NCBI GenBank assembly: GCA_036023115.1
Contig: JAYKKT010000079.1
Span: forward strand, 14,313,501-14,377,500
Direction: 5' to 3'
Source of the DNA: Brasenia schreberi
Lineage: Eukaryota; Streptophyta; Magnoliopsida; Nymphaeales; Cabombaceae
DNA length: 64,000 bases
The position numbers and the translations under genes were made by a program. This document shows positions 26,351-37,257 of this stretch, in pieces (positions within the stretch are counted from its first letter, which is position 1; the number at the start of each line of letters is the position of its first letter). The notes below the pieces were generated by a model. That model had not been told where the DNA came from and made no database searches. It saw nothing but the letters and a program-made list of their open reading frames with translations.

Positions 26351-27079
26351 AAGCATGAGAGGGTTGTCTTGGCACCTCATATCTCTTCTTTGTTGAGGTC
26401 ATTTCATTCCATCAATACTCATTTTCTTTGTCTCACGAGGCCTACTTCGGAGCCACATTGCTTTTCACCTTAGCTCCATTAGGGCCTTTAGGCCATGCAT
26501 TTCTAGGTCCCATCAAGTTGTCCTCTTCTTGGACTTCCCACTAATTGTTATGACAATTTCAGCATTTCCAACCTCGTCTAGTCACCAACCATAAAGACAG
26601 GTGAGAAATGAGTCCATGTATTAAGGGAAACTCGTAGCTCTTGAGTCAACCCAAACTCCACTTATAGAATTGGTCATCTTTCTCATAAGCACATCCTCTT
26701 TACAATATTTTCTTTTGTCTTATACTCCATTAGAAATATGGTTCTTAGTACATCCCATACCAAAACACCCCTATGTCATGCTCACAATATGACCCCACGA
26801 TATTTTCTCCTGAATACCATGTTTTCACATCAAGTTTCACTAAAGAGTTCAAATAGTCCAAAGTCAATTTTCTATGAGAATCTCTAAAGTGAGTTAATAT
26901 CCAAAATGGTATAGGTTGACTCGGTTAGGACTGGATATGATATTTTGTTGCTTTGTCTTGGTCCAAATGATACACATAATCTCAGTGTCAAGTTTTGATT
27001 AGGTTATATAGAGTGGGGTCTGAAATTGCCACCTCTACGAATGAAGAGTAATATTGTTCCCATTTAGGGACTTAGTGCA
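26351..27079. other. Non-coding interval
   Basis: No gene, repeat or transposon end that I can support. Confidence 0.5.
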
Positions 27080-27600
27080 TGCATTCATAAGTTGTAAGCT
27101 CATGTATTAAAGGACTAAATGAAATAAAGAGACTATTGTCTCTCATTACTTTTCATTTGTAATTAAAAAGGTTAATGACATTTGATCCTTTATTCCCTTT
27201 TATTTACGAGCAAAAGGTGGATAAGTGATAAAAGTCAGGTCCTCATGGAATGGGATGCATTACCTAAGCACTCTTTTTGGGTGCAATAGTTAGCCATTCA
27301 TTACCTGAAATTTGAATCTTACACATAGGTAGTCTTTGAACGTATTGACTTGGTTGACAGTCATTTTTCTTGTTTGCTAATCAAACTAGCCAGCTGCATC
27401 AGCTAACATGTTTCAGCCTTAACCATTTTGATTTGGGCTTATACTCTACAATTAGTTGTTGCATTAGAACTAATAGGTTTTGGTACTTTTCCTTTTTGTT
27501 TCTTCTCATAAGAGTCTTATGAACTTAAACAACCCTTATGTGTATGTGAACAAGAGCACACATGCATGCATGCACACATACACATGCACACACACATCGA
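27080..27600 (+). repeat. Direct repeat C, copy 1
   Basis: It aligns with 30292-30785. Shared text includes AATAAAGAGACTATT, TTTTATTTACGAGC, GGTCCTCATGGAATGGG, TAGCCAGCTGCATCAGCTAA, and the run towards CATGCACACA. Non-coding; the two copies flank the LINE relic and microsatellites between 27.6 and 30.2 kb. Copy 2 abuts block A copy 2. Confidence 0.88.
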
Positions 27601-27963
27601 GAGAGAGAGAGAGAAAGATTGTGTGGAAACCAAGTTATTGCTGGATTAAAGGAGATTAATGGCTTGGATTCAGAAAGTAGGCCCACTCACTTTTAAAATA
27701 GCACACCACTCTTAACTTTTAAAAATAAACCATCGATATCCTTTGATTCAATGGTCACTTTTTAAGTAAGATAGTATGTCTCTGCTTTCTCACTCTCTCT
27801 CTCTCTCACTATGTACTTAGGGTGAGTGTAATATGCTTGTCACTTATATCTAAAAGCAAGAAGGATGATCACATACATGTGTATTTTTTTCTTTTTCACC
27901 TTGAAGCTCAAACATTGTTGAAGGTATGACAAGTATATAACATTATAAGCACATTTGACTCTT

Positions 27964-28027
<64 letters not shown>
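27964..28027. repeat. Palindromic (CA)n(TA)n(TG)n microsatellite
   Basis: A CA run turns into a TA run and then a TG run, so the whole ~62 bp is a near-perfect palindrome centred near 27995. Arms of about 30 bp could extrude as a cruciform. Confidence 0.95.
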
Positions 28028-28059
28028 AGTGAGTGTGTAATAGTATTACTCAAATACAA

Positions 28060-29208
28060 GAACAGAGGAGTTATGGAGAATATTTTACTATATTATGAGA
28101 AAGAATCATTAAACGAAAGTTGAGATAAGTATCAAGTATAAGAAGCACTTTAGATTATACTACGGAGATCTATTATTTAGGGAATTCACCTATTGAAATG
28201 TCTTATTAAACAATTTTGGAGTATTTATTGATTTGAAAAAAGGTTACAATTAAATGTCAAAAGATATTCCTTAGAGAACCTTAAAAAAGAGAGAGATCCC
28301 GTTGGCGAACATCAATATTATAATAGATATACAGTGCATAAATATGTGTAAGGACTTACCAAGGAATGATGGGCTTCTTTGAAATAAATATTAGAGTCAT
28401 TCAATTAACAACTTTAAATTCATATTTATTTACCTTACTTATTGACAAGTTCACTACGAATATTCAAGAAGAAGTATCTTGGTATATGTTAATCATGAAT
28501 GACATTGTGTTCATAGGAAATTGCAAATGTGGAGAGAAATATTATGAAACAAAATCTTTCAACTTAGTAGAATAAAGACATAGTATATGAAAAAAAAGTT
28601 TGGCACACATTACATCCTTTAAAAGGAAAGTTAGAAGTACCTAGGGTCAGATTTTCAAAATAACTTAAAATTTGATGAAGGTGTCATACATGGAATGAAT
28701 GTTGATTGATTAAGATGGAGAGGTACACTAGGTATTTTGTATGACAAAATGAACAATACTATTGAAGTTGGATATTATAAAGTGACAACTAAACCTGCCA
28801 TGTTACATGGTTTTGAGTGTTGGATAATTAATAATCAACATATATAAATAAGATATTCATGAAAGAAACGAAGATGATGAGATGGATGTATGGTCACACA
28901 AGGAAAAACCATATCCATGATATGGTTATTATAAACAAGGAGTGCCACCAAAGATGATAAATTGAGAGAAAAATGATTATGATAGTTTAGACACATAAAG
29001 GCATCCAAGAAAGATTATGTAAGGAGGTGTGAAAAACAAGATGATAAAAATGTTAAGAGGAAGATAAAGACAACTAAATTGAAAGGAAACAATATAGAAT
29101 GATCTAGCTACTCTTGAATTAACTATTAACATGACATATGACTCAATTCTATGGAAAAAAGAATTCATGTACCTAACCCCATCTAGTATGGGTAAAGTGT
29201 TAGTTGTT
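28060..29208 (+). mobile_element. Decayed 5'-truncated RTE LINE relic
   Basis: It matches the LINE at 14037 from its RT domain (about 16050) to its 3' end: FFEINI (28370), a YMLIMNDIVF remnant of the catalytic FADD box near 28490, TTATAAAGTGACAACTAAAC near 28770, TTTTGAGTGTTGG near 28810, and the end CCTAACCCCATCTAGTATGG at 29172. Stops, deletions and frameshifts are everywhere, and only a vestige of the TTG tail remains (TTAGTTGTT). It is much older than the full-length copy. Confidence 0.88.
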
Positions 29209-29785
29209 CATATATGCATAATGCATTGTATACATGCTAATAATAATAGATGCTAGCATATCCAAACAAATCTTCAATATTTAATTTGGTAGATGGATGG
29301 TTGACAATTGAATTCAAAACGCAAAAGGTTGTTTTTTTAATATCAATCATTAATATATCAAACTGAATGATATATGCACATGCACATATATATAGAAATA
29401 TTACCTTCTCACATATCCAAACAAATCTCAATTATTTAAAGAATAGATGATATTTTAATTTTAAAAGTAAAAAGTACACTTCTATTTTTGCAAGTGTAAT
29501 TAATTCAAAAGGCAGCTTTCTACTTTCTACCCAACAATCTTCTTTGAAATTAGAAGGTTAAGATTGGTTTGAATATATTAGCATATAATATTGCTAGTAT
29601 ATGCCATACACTATATATACACACACTCTTCAAACCTCATATAATGCATACTTATGTTTTTCCTTCACTTCTTTGGGGTATGAGTGTTACTTCAAATGTT
29701 ATAGGGGTATTGAAGAAATATATATCCTTCAGCTTATAATACAAAAATCAAAAGAAATGGATCCATATATAGTATGTAGGATAGA

Positions 29786-29837
<52 letters not shown>

Positions 29838-30291
29838 ATGACAACCCATCATGTTTAGGGCAGTTCGAATGAAAGCCCACTAAGGGCATCAATGTACTAA
29901 GAGTATTGTTTTACATTCTCCTAGATGATGTTATAAGTTTTTAAATGATACTCATACCTTTCAAACTTCTCTTTTAAATGGATAGATATAGATATACATT
30001 GGTAGATGTGGCAAAAATCTTATTTTTATATATGCATATATATATATATATGTATATATCATAATTGATTTAGTCATTCAATTGATGGACATTGATGGCT
30101 GAGATTGGTAAATAGAGAGCAAAATGTTTGAACAACAGTATTTATGTACCTTATTGAAAGTTGATGTGAGGATTTAAGTATTCTTTGAAAAGTACATGTA
30201 CTTTTTTCACTATGTATTTTTGGTCTCTAATGAGTAGTTTGTTTGGATGGAGTTTTATATAGGTAATTTGCATCTAACAACTTCCATATAT
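29209..30291. other. Non-coding AT-rich interval with microsatellites
   Basis: It contains an AT microsatellite at 29786-29835 and a shorter one near 30030-30058. Two similar CATATCCAAACAAATCT stretches (29258 and 29412) point to a small local duplication. No gene seen. Confidence 0.5.
29786..29835. repeat. (AT)n microsatellite
   Basis: About 48 bp of uninterrupted AT dinucleotide. Confidence 0.97.
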
Positions 30292-30785
30292 ATAAATAAA
30301 GAGACTATTATCTCTCTAAATTACCTTCATTTGTTATTGAGAAGGTTAATAACATTAGATCCTTTCTTCTCTTTTATTTACGAGCGGAAGGTGGATAAGT
30401 AATAAAAGGCAGGTCCTCATGGAATGGGGTGTATTTCCTAACACTTTTTGGGTGCAAGTTTGTTGTTCATTAACTTAAATATTAATCATACACATATGTA
30501 GTCTTTACACATAATGACTTGGTTGACATCATTTTCTTGTTTGCTAATCAAAATAGCCAGCTGCATCAGCTAACAAGTTTTAGTCCGTAACCATTTTGAT
30601 TTAGGTCTACAGTCTAGAATTGGTTGTTGCATTAGAACTATTGGTTTTGGTCCTTACCCTCCTTGCTCTTTTTCATAAGAGCCTTATGAACTTAAATGAG
30701 CTTTATGTGCATGTACACATGAGCACGAAAATGCATGCTTACATACATATGCATGCACTCATGCACATGTAGGCACACACACATA
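30292..30785 (+). repeat. Direct repeat C, copy 2
   Basis: Partner of 27080-27600, with moderate divergence and small indels. It ends in CA-rich sequence exactly where block A copy 2 starts. Confidence 0.88.
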
Positions 30786-31694
30786 TATCAACAAGCTCAT
30801 CTTCACCACTCTCTACACTATCCTTGTTACATTGTGCTCTATCGAGCTAAATATCTACATGATCATGATATTCTAAAGGACCAGCTTAATCATCATAATA
30901 ATACTCTAAAGGATGATCAACATCATCAACATATTTATCTAAAAGAGTCTCTTCATGTTCTACTCTTTGTTGTCTTCGTGGTTGTCCTCTATAAGGTATT
31001 GCACTCTTTTCACACCATACCTCATGATAGAAAGGAATAATGAATGTCAAATAATTATGATTGTGGATGCAAGATATATGTTTTTAAAGGCCTAATATAT
31101 ACTTTATATATTATATATAACATATATGGGGATGCGGATATACCACCACGTCTCAATAGATAAGGAATTGTGGTACAACCGCAATCACCTCAAGGGAGAG
31201 ATACAACTTTATTGTACCCTCCTATCTGCTAACACGTGGGTTTATCAAAAAAAATTATCTATTGAGACAAGACATATATGCATCTCTTCTTCCAAACTAA
31301 CATGACACAACGACATCCCTATCCCAACTACATGAAATTATGAGAAAAAATTAAAATATGATTAAATCCATGATTGTACCTTTAGAATGAATAAAATACC
31401 TCGTCAAATCAAGTCGAAGAATCTCTTCTTCTCTTTTCTTCTACTTCTTTCACATTATTATGTTTTCTTCTTCTATGTCATTCGGCTTGTGCATCATTTG
31501 GGGATAGTGTGGGGTCTTGATATGTATTGTTTGACTTCAAGAAACAATGATGCAATGGATTTGGTGGAGGATCAGTGGCAACAAGAGTAGATGAAAAAAT
31601 AAAAAAGGTAAGCTCGTGGGTATCGTGGGATTTTTAAAAAATAAGTTGAGCTATTTTGGAAAGTCACGAAAAAAGTTGTGCATATACTAATTAG

Positions 31695-32535
31695 GTACTT
31701 AATTGATACACACTTTTACCCTTGATTATGATTTTACCCTCATTAAAATCCAAAAAACACCCCAATATCCTTGATATTTTAAAATATCTCTCTATCCTCT
31801 CCCTTCCCTCTCTCTTAGCCATTTTTTCTTATTGTCAACCATCTCATATCATTTTTCTAGTGACTATGACTTGAAGCTCGATCCAATACATAATATTGAA
31901 CCATCCACTATTTTATAGAGCTTTGAATCCGATTGAAAAAGGAAAAAAGAAGAAAAAGAAGAAGAGTGAAAAAAGATGAGAGAAGAGGGCCGATTCAAAG
32001 AGGGTTAGTGATTTGGTAGGTATTTCATTGATTTGATATATTTTTTGTTATTTATTTGATGTATTGATTATATTCTTGGATAGAATCAAAAACAAAAAAT
32101 AAGGTCAAGTTCTTGACAAGAGTGTGTGGCACAAGTGCGTCTCTCTTGTTGTCGCATTTCTCGTTACGGAGACATTCTTTGATAGAATCAAAAACGAAAA
32201 ATAAGGTCAAGTTCTTGACAAGAGGTGTGACACAAGTGTGTCTCTCTTGTTGTCGCATTTCTCATTATAGAGACACGGTTGAAGCTCATCCCTTCAAAAC
32301 TTGACTTAGTTTATGATTTTTTCGTATATTTTTTATTCTATTTTTCTTTTATGTTGATTCTTATTGTTATTATTTTTTCTTTTGTTTTTAAATTTTTATT
32401 TTTTTTGTTTAACTTGATTCATAGGAATATGCATGGTTTAGCAATAATCTTAAATGAAGCATCCATCACCGGAGGAAAGAGATTCGACCTTGGTGAAACT
32501 GGGAGAAACGTAAAAAAAACGTACGTGGATAGTAA
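31695..32535. other. Extra ~0.84 kb upstream of PPR copy 2
   Basis: Relative to block A copy 1 the alignment breaks after GTTGTGCATATACTAATTAGG and resumes at GCAATAGCAACCCAAT. The stretch between is T-rich near 32320-32410, holds the 102-bp tandem duplication described separately and has no recognised gene. It is either an insertion in copy 2 or a deletion in copy 1. Because it lies within 1.5 kb of the PPR start, it may change the promoter. Confidence 0.75.
32079..32281. repeat. 102-bp tandem duplication
   Basis: GATAGAATCAAAAACAAAAA begins at 32079 and, with one change, again at 32181. The units share TAAGGTCAAGTTCTTGACAA and CTCTCTTGTTGTCGCATTTC and differ at a handful of bases. Confidence 0.93.
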
Positions 32536-33132
32536 AGGGGCAATAGCAACCCAATAGAGTAGATGCGCAAAAGACGCTCTGTGCTTCGGGTTAAATATCA
32601 GTCCGATCGCTGGATGTAAGATCTGCGTCCACCTTTCATAGGACTGACTACCAAAGGCTGACGTTCATCACCGAGATGACCAGTGGTATCGCGCATGACT
32701 GGAGAAACCCTCTCTCCAATTCCTCGCACTTCGCACAAACTTCAAAATCATCGGAAGACCGTCCCAAAACCCTCTCTTTGAGGCGAACATCCCTGCGGAT
32801 ACCGAAACAAAAGAAGATAAATCATCTAAGAACGTACAGGAGATTGCCACCACCACGTTAAATTCGTTGAAAGATAGGTGGTACTTTCTGCCCCTTCTCG
32901 TTACTTCATTGGTTCCTCTTCTTCTTTGTCTCCCCTTTTTCTCCTGTACATTCAAATTGATGAATGAATAGATTAGAAAACCAAGTACCCTTTTGTTCTC
33001 GCTCGTAATTGTTCGTCCATCTAGCGAATTCTTGACTATCATATCTTTTGGATCAACTCCCAGTTGTAAAACCTGAATCCATATTGTAGTTCCTGCTCTT
33101 CATGGGATTCTTAAAGCCATTTCTCTTTTTGG

Positions 33133-35502
33133 ATGATCCGCATGATTCAATCCACAATAAATGATAAGATCCAAATGTTCCACTCTTGGTTATCATCAGT
33201 ATATCTATCCTCTTCGAAACACCTTCATTCAGCAACCCTTCGTGTTTCAAGTGCATTTTTTTCCAAATGTACCAATAAAAACAGTAGTAACAATACCAAA
33301 AAGAAGTGTTCATCTGCTCACAAGTCGTTTCTTACTCACAAGAAAGACAACCATCTTCTTTATTTGAATAAAGATTGTGACAAATCATCTTATGATAGAA
33401 TTTTCAAGAATCTGGACAGTAGCTCTAGCTATGATGAGATCAAGAAGGCATTAGTTATTTTCGATAAATTGCTCCTTGGCCGTGATGGTAAGCGTCATGT
33501 AGTTTTTTGCAACCGTTTGATGGGTGTTCTTGTGAGAAGAGGGAACTATGAAGATGGGTTTTCAGTTTACTCGAAGATGATTGGTTCTGGAATCACTCCT
33601 AGTTGTGTGACTCTGAATATCTTACTGAATTGCTTCTGCAAATCCCACAATATTGGCCATGCATTTGCGGTACTCGCTTGTATACTAAAGATTGGCTTCA
33701 CTCCCTCTGTCATCACTTTCAATTCACTGATTGATGGGCTGCTTAAGTCCGGTAGATTGGATGAAGCTCTAGTTTTGCTGGTTTCTATGTCTAGTGAGGG
33801 TTGTGATCCTGATGTTTTTACTTATACATCTCTCATAGATGGTTCATGTAAAACCTGTAGGCTTGGGGATGCAAGATCCCTCTTGCAACAGATGAACTTA
33901 AGAGGTATAGTTGCGGATTTGGTTACATACAGTGCTGTTATAGACGGCCTTTGTAAGGAAGGACTTGTGGAGGAAGCTTATGAAGTCTACATAGAAATGA
34001 CTGAGAACAGTGTCTACCCTAATGTTGTGACTTTCACTTGTTTGATTCATGGTCTATGCATTGCTGGACATTGGCAAAAAGCAAAGGTATTGTTTGACAA
34101 GATGTTGGATTCAGGAATCAGACCAAACCTTGTTATGTTTAGTGCACTAATTCATGGTTTTAGTGAACATGGAATGATTGAAAAATCCACCAAATTTGTC
34201 AGATTGATGCTTGAATGTGGTCAATCCCCTAATGAGTATACTCTTTCTCCAATTATAGGCCAACTTGCTAAACAAGGAAGAATGGATGAGGCGATGCAGT
34301 TTATTGGCCACCTTCTAAAAAGGGGCATTTCACTGAATGTTCAGACATATAACATTCTTATAAGCGGCTTCTTTAGATCAGATAGTATAGAGAAAGCTAT
34401 TGCAGTGTATCATGACATGCTAATTGATGGTCACAAGGCGGATGCGTTCACTTATAATGCCCTTGTAGATGGATTCTGCAAAGCAAGTACGCTTGAGGAA
34501 GCAAGAGTTTTGTTACATGAAATGAATTCAATGGGAATTGAAGCCGATTTGGTTACATATAATATTGTCATTGACAGCCTTTGCAAAAATGGTTTTCTCA
34601 ATAGAGCCATGGAAGTTTATAAGGAGATGAACCAAAGAGGTATTTTCCCGGATACTGTAACCTTCAGTATCTTGATTAACAGATTTTGCATCAAAGAGAG
34701 ATTGCAGGAAGCAAAACAAATGTTCCATGATATGCTTATATCTGGAATCAAACCTGATGCCATTACGTTTAGTAGTTTTATTGATGGGTATTACAGAGGG
34801 GGAAGACTTACTGATGCAATTGATGCTATGAATATGATGCTTGAGGCGAGTGAAGTTCCTGGTTTGTCCACTTGCAATGCTCTTATGGATGGTCTTTGCA
34901 AAGAAGGGAGAATGAATGAGGCAATGCAGCTTGTAACCTACCTAGTTAAGTATGGTATATCCTTAAATATTGTGAGTTATGGTATACTCATCAACGGCTT
35001 ATGCAAATCCAATAGAATGCGTGAAGCAGTATTTATTCATAATAATATGTTGGTCAATGGTCCTGAGCCGGATGTAATCATATATGGTTCTCTTATAGAT
35101 TGCTGTTGTAAGGTGGGAATGATCAAGGACGCTATGAATTTTCTAAATCAAATGCTTTCTAGAGGAATTAGCATCGATGTAGTTATATGTAATGTGCTTC
35201 TTCATGCTCTTTGCAAGGAGGGTCTTCTTGATGAAGCTTGGAAATTTTCTAAAGAGATGGTAAACAATGGTGTTTCTCCTAGTGCCGTTACTTTTAATAT
35301 TCTCATACATAATTTGTGCAGTCATGGGAGAAAACAAGATGATGTTAAGGCCTTACTGTCCGAGATGGTGGATCAAGGCATTAAACCAAACCCTTCTACC
35401 TTTGGAGGTATGGTTACTGGTCTCTGTAAAACAGCGAGCATCAATCAAGCTGCTGATTATCTCTGCAGTATGGCTGAGATGCATGAATCATGGTTGTCAT
35501 AA
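33133..35502 (+). CDS. Restorer-of-fertility-like P-class PPR protein, 789 aa
   Basis: An intact frame with an N-terminal Ser/Leu/His/Lys-rich segment, a linker, 18 complete pentatricopeptide repeats of 35 residues from about residue 122 (repeat 18 has 36), and a partial repeat at the end. There is no E, DYW or other editing tail, so it is P class. Such proteins bind organellar RNA, one base per repeat, and stabilise, block or direct cleavage of transcripts. Repeat wording (FCK, LIDGLCK-GRLDEA, GI-PD) and tandem duplication resemble the RFL group. Residues 5 and 35 of repeats 1-12 are NS, NS, ND, TD, SN, TN, SN, SN, ND, ND, ND, SD; by the published PPR code this predicts roughly CCUGAAAAUUUG. 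Start is uncertain: the Met at 33175 (MFHSWLSSVYLSSSKHLHS) would make a better mitochondrial presequence. No intron is needed. The gene symbol and target are unknown. Confidence 0.9.
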   Translation: MIRMIQSTINDKIQMFHSWLSSVYLSSSKHLHSATLRVSSAFFSKCTNKNSSNNTKKKCSSAHKSFLTHKKDNHLLYLNKDCDKSSYDRIFKNLDSSSSYDEIKKALVIFDKLLLGRDGKRHVVFCNRLMGVLVRRGNYEDGFSVYSKMIGSGITPSCVTLNILLNCFCKSHNIGHAFAVLACILKIGFTPSVITFNSLIDGLLKSGRLDEALVLLVSMSSEGCDPDVFTYTSLIDGSCKTCRLGDARSLLQQMNLRGIVADLVTYSAVIDGLCKEGLVEEAYEVYIEMTENSVYPNVVTFTCLIHGLCIAGHWQKAKVLFDKMLDSGIRPNLVMFSALIHGFSEHGMIEKSTKFVRLMLECGQSPNEYTLSPIIGQLAKQGRMDEAMQFIGHLLKRGISLNVQTYNILISGFFRSDSIEKAIAVYHDMLIDGHKADAFTYNALVDGFCKASTLEEARVLLHEMNSMGIEADLVTYNIVIDSLCKNGFLNRAMEVYKEMNQRGIFPDTVTFSILINRFCIKERLQEAKQMFHDMLISGIKPDAITFSSFIDGYYRGGRLTDAIDAMNMMLEASEVPGLSTCNALMDGLCKEGRMNEAMQLVTYLVKYGISLNIVSYGILINGLCKSNRMREAVFIHNNMLVNGPEPDVIIYGSLIDCCCKVGMIKDAMNFLNQMLSRGISIDVVICNVLLHALCKEGLLDEAWKFSKEMVNNGVSPSAVTFNILIHNLCSHGRKQDDVKALLSEMVDQGIKPNPSTFGGMVTGLCKTASINQAADYLCSMAEMHESWLS

Positions 35503-35654
35503 CATTGTATTTAGTAGCACAAAGGGCAATTGCTTACCTGGCTATGGGGTCCATTCACAAGTTGATGTCATCAGTTCAATGCCTGGGGCCATATATCTGG
35601 CCTCGTTCTCCCCATTGTAACAGGGAAAGAAAAAAAACTACTATATTCTTGCCA

Positions 35655-35660
35655 AATAAA
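35655..35660 (+). terminator. Possible polyadenylation signal of the PPR gene
   Basis: AATAAA about 150 bases after the stop codon, followed by T-rich sequence. Plausible but unproven. Confidence 0.4.
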
Positions 35661-35916
35661 AGTTTATGTGTTTGCCATTATGAATTCTTTTTGATACCTG
35701 TGACCATATTAAATTAAATAAAACAAATTTTAACAATTTCTGTAAAGCATTTCTTATATGTGTTTAGGATCTCTTTGAAAAATAAGCAAAGATCATTAGA
35801 AAATGATCTTTAGCAAACATACTAGAACTTAATCGCTAATTAATGATAGTTGGGTTAATTAAACTCATGTGATATTAATTGCATTTAATTCATATTAAGT
35901 ATCTCTAAATTCTTTT

Positions 35917-36645
35917 TGATATATATCTTTGATAAAGGTAAAAGTCAAAAGTGTAAAATCCACATGTGAGTGAGGAACTAATGTAATTGAATACCATTAG
36001 GCAGGCAACTCATGAACCTTAGTTGAAAGAGTTTGGAGAGGACATGTCATTACCAAGCTTTGACCATTTTCAAGTTCGGGAGTTATCTTCGTTATCCTTT
36101 TTATACAATAAAAGTTTTGATCTAATGGTCAAATGAATCTCTACACAAAGAGATGTAAAATGTTTGCGGGCCGACTCGAGGAGATACGATTGTTGGAGTG
36201 GATCCGAGATTCAGATATGCTAGCATTAGTATAAAGCCTAATTAGGGCATCATGGTTAACAAAAAAACTGCTTGCACACTCTCTCTTGTCTTCTCTGCCT
36301 CTACGTTCTTTGGTTTCTACAGTGATGGCTTCTTTTCTCCGACCGGATAGGCAACTAAGGTGTGGTAGATGGCGGCTTGAGTCTAGGTATATACTCTTGT
36401 TTGTGGTAATTGTTTTATCTTGAGACAAGGGCATTAGTACTCATGCATACTTAATAGCGAGGCATTGATTTTTCTAAGGCAAGTTCATGAGGATTCGGTG
36501 AGATAAGTTGATTACTAATTTCCATATTGGCTTACTTGTTTCATCCTTTGTTTATAGATTTCTATGGACCTATAGCGTTTATTTATGTCAATATGTTTAT
36601 GTATGTTGTATATTACTTGTTTACATAGTCTTATAGTTTCTTCCA
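35917..36645 (+). repeat. Copia 5' LTR
   Basis: It starts TGATATATATCTTTGAT and pairs with 55400-56163. Shared blocks include TTTTGATCTAA-GGTCAAATG, GGATCCGAGAT / AGATCCGAGAT, TGCGTTCTTTGGTTT-like, GGCAACT-AGG, and GTGATTGTTTTATCTT-like text. Substitutions and indels are frequent. Confidence 0.82.
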
Positions 36646-36675
36646 ATTTCTTAGAGAAATCATCAAACCATAGAC

Positions 36676-37257
36676 ATGTCATTATATGCTACCCTTCGAC
36701 CTAAGGTTGATATTGACTTTGATAACAGAAAAGAATGTTAGTCCTCACTTTAAACATTGGCGACAATATATGAAAATTTGGTTGATTATGTTATGGTTGT
36801 TTGTATTCATGTGTCAGATTGTTCACAACTTGATGATTTTGAGCCTAAAAGCTCGGACAAAATCATCGAGTGAAAGGAGTTTACTTTTTGTCGTTTTATT
36901 TTGTCTACGCTATTGAATATTTTATTTGACGTAAACAATTCTTTTCCTTCTATGACAACGAAAGATTTATGGGCTACCTTCAACCAAAAATATGATACTA
37001 AAGTCCTCAAATTCTTTAAATATTAAATGATAGAGGGGAAAATATGTGACTAAATAGACACACGAGTTTCAATTTCTGTGCCATAGTTTTAAGGAAGCTG
37101 ATATAGAGCTTTCTAATAAATTTTTTGTTATTGAGAAGTTTTCTAAATCTTGAGAGGGTTTCGATCTCGATCTCAAGCATAAATTGGGTTAGATAACTCT
37201 AGATGATCTCTTGATAGATGTAGCAATAGAAGAAGAACATATAAACCAAAAAACCAT
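36676..37257 (+). pseudogene. Copia gag, 5' part, broken
   Basis: It begins ATGTCATTATATGCTACC (MSLYATLRPKVDIDF), has stops soon after, and continues to a segment with FSKS, GFDLDLKHK, LDDLLIDVAIEEEH. The gypsy element interrupts it at 37258 inside the codon region that follows; the reading continues at 52335 (roughly YYSIHKLNLMVEKKQ), matching the uninterrupted minus-strand relative at 681-451. The split is therefore a clean insertion rather than a rearrangement. Confidence 0.82.
37253..37257. repeat. Target-site duplication of Tat element, left
   Basis: ACCAT, repeated at 52335-52339 directly outside the right LTR. Confidence 0.88.

Larger units (their letters stand above)
30785..35635 (+). 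repeat. Block A, copy 2 (segmental duplication of the PPR locus)
   Basis: Partner of 3271-7266. Its upstream part is longer by about 0.84 kb (31695-32535), and another ~110 bp near 32580-32690 is absent from copy 1. Upstream flanks are clearly more diverged than the gene. Confidence 0.9.
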
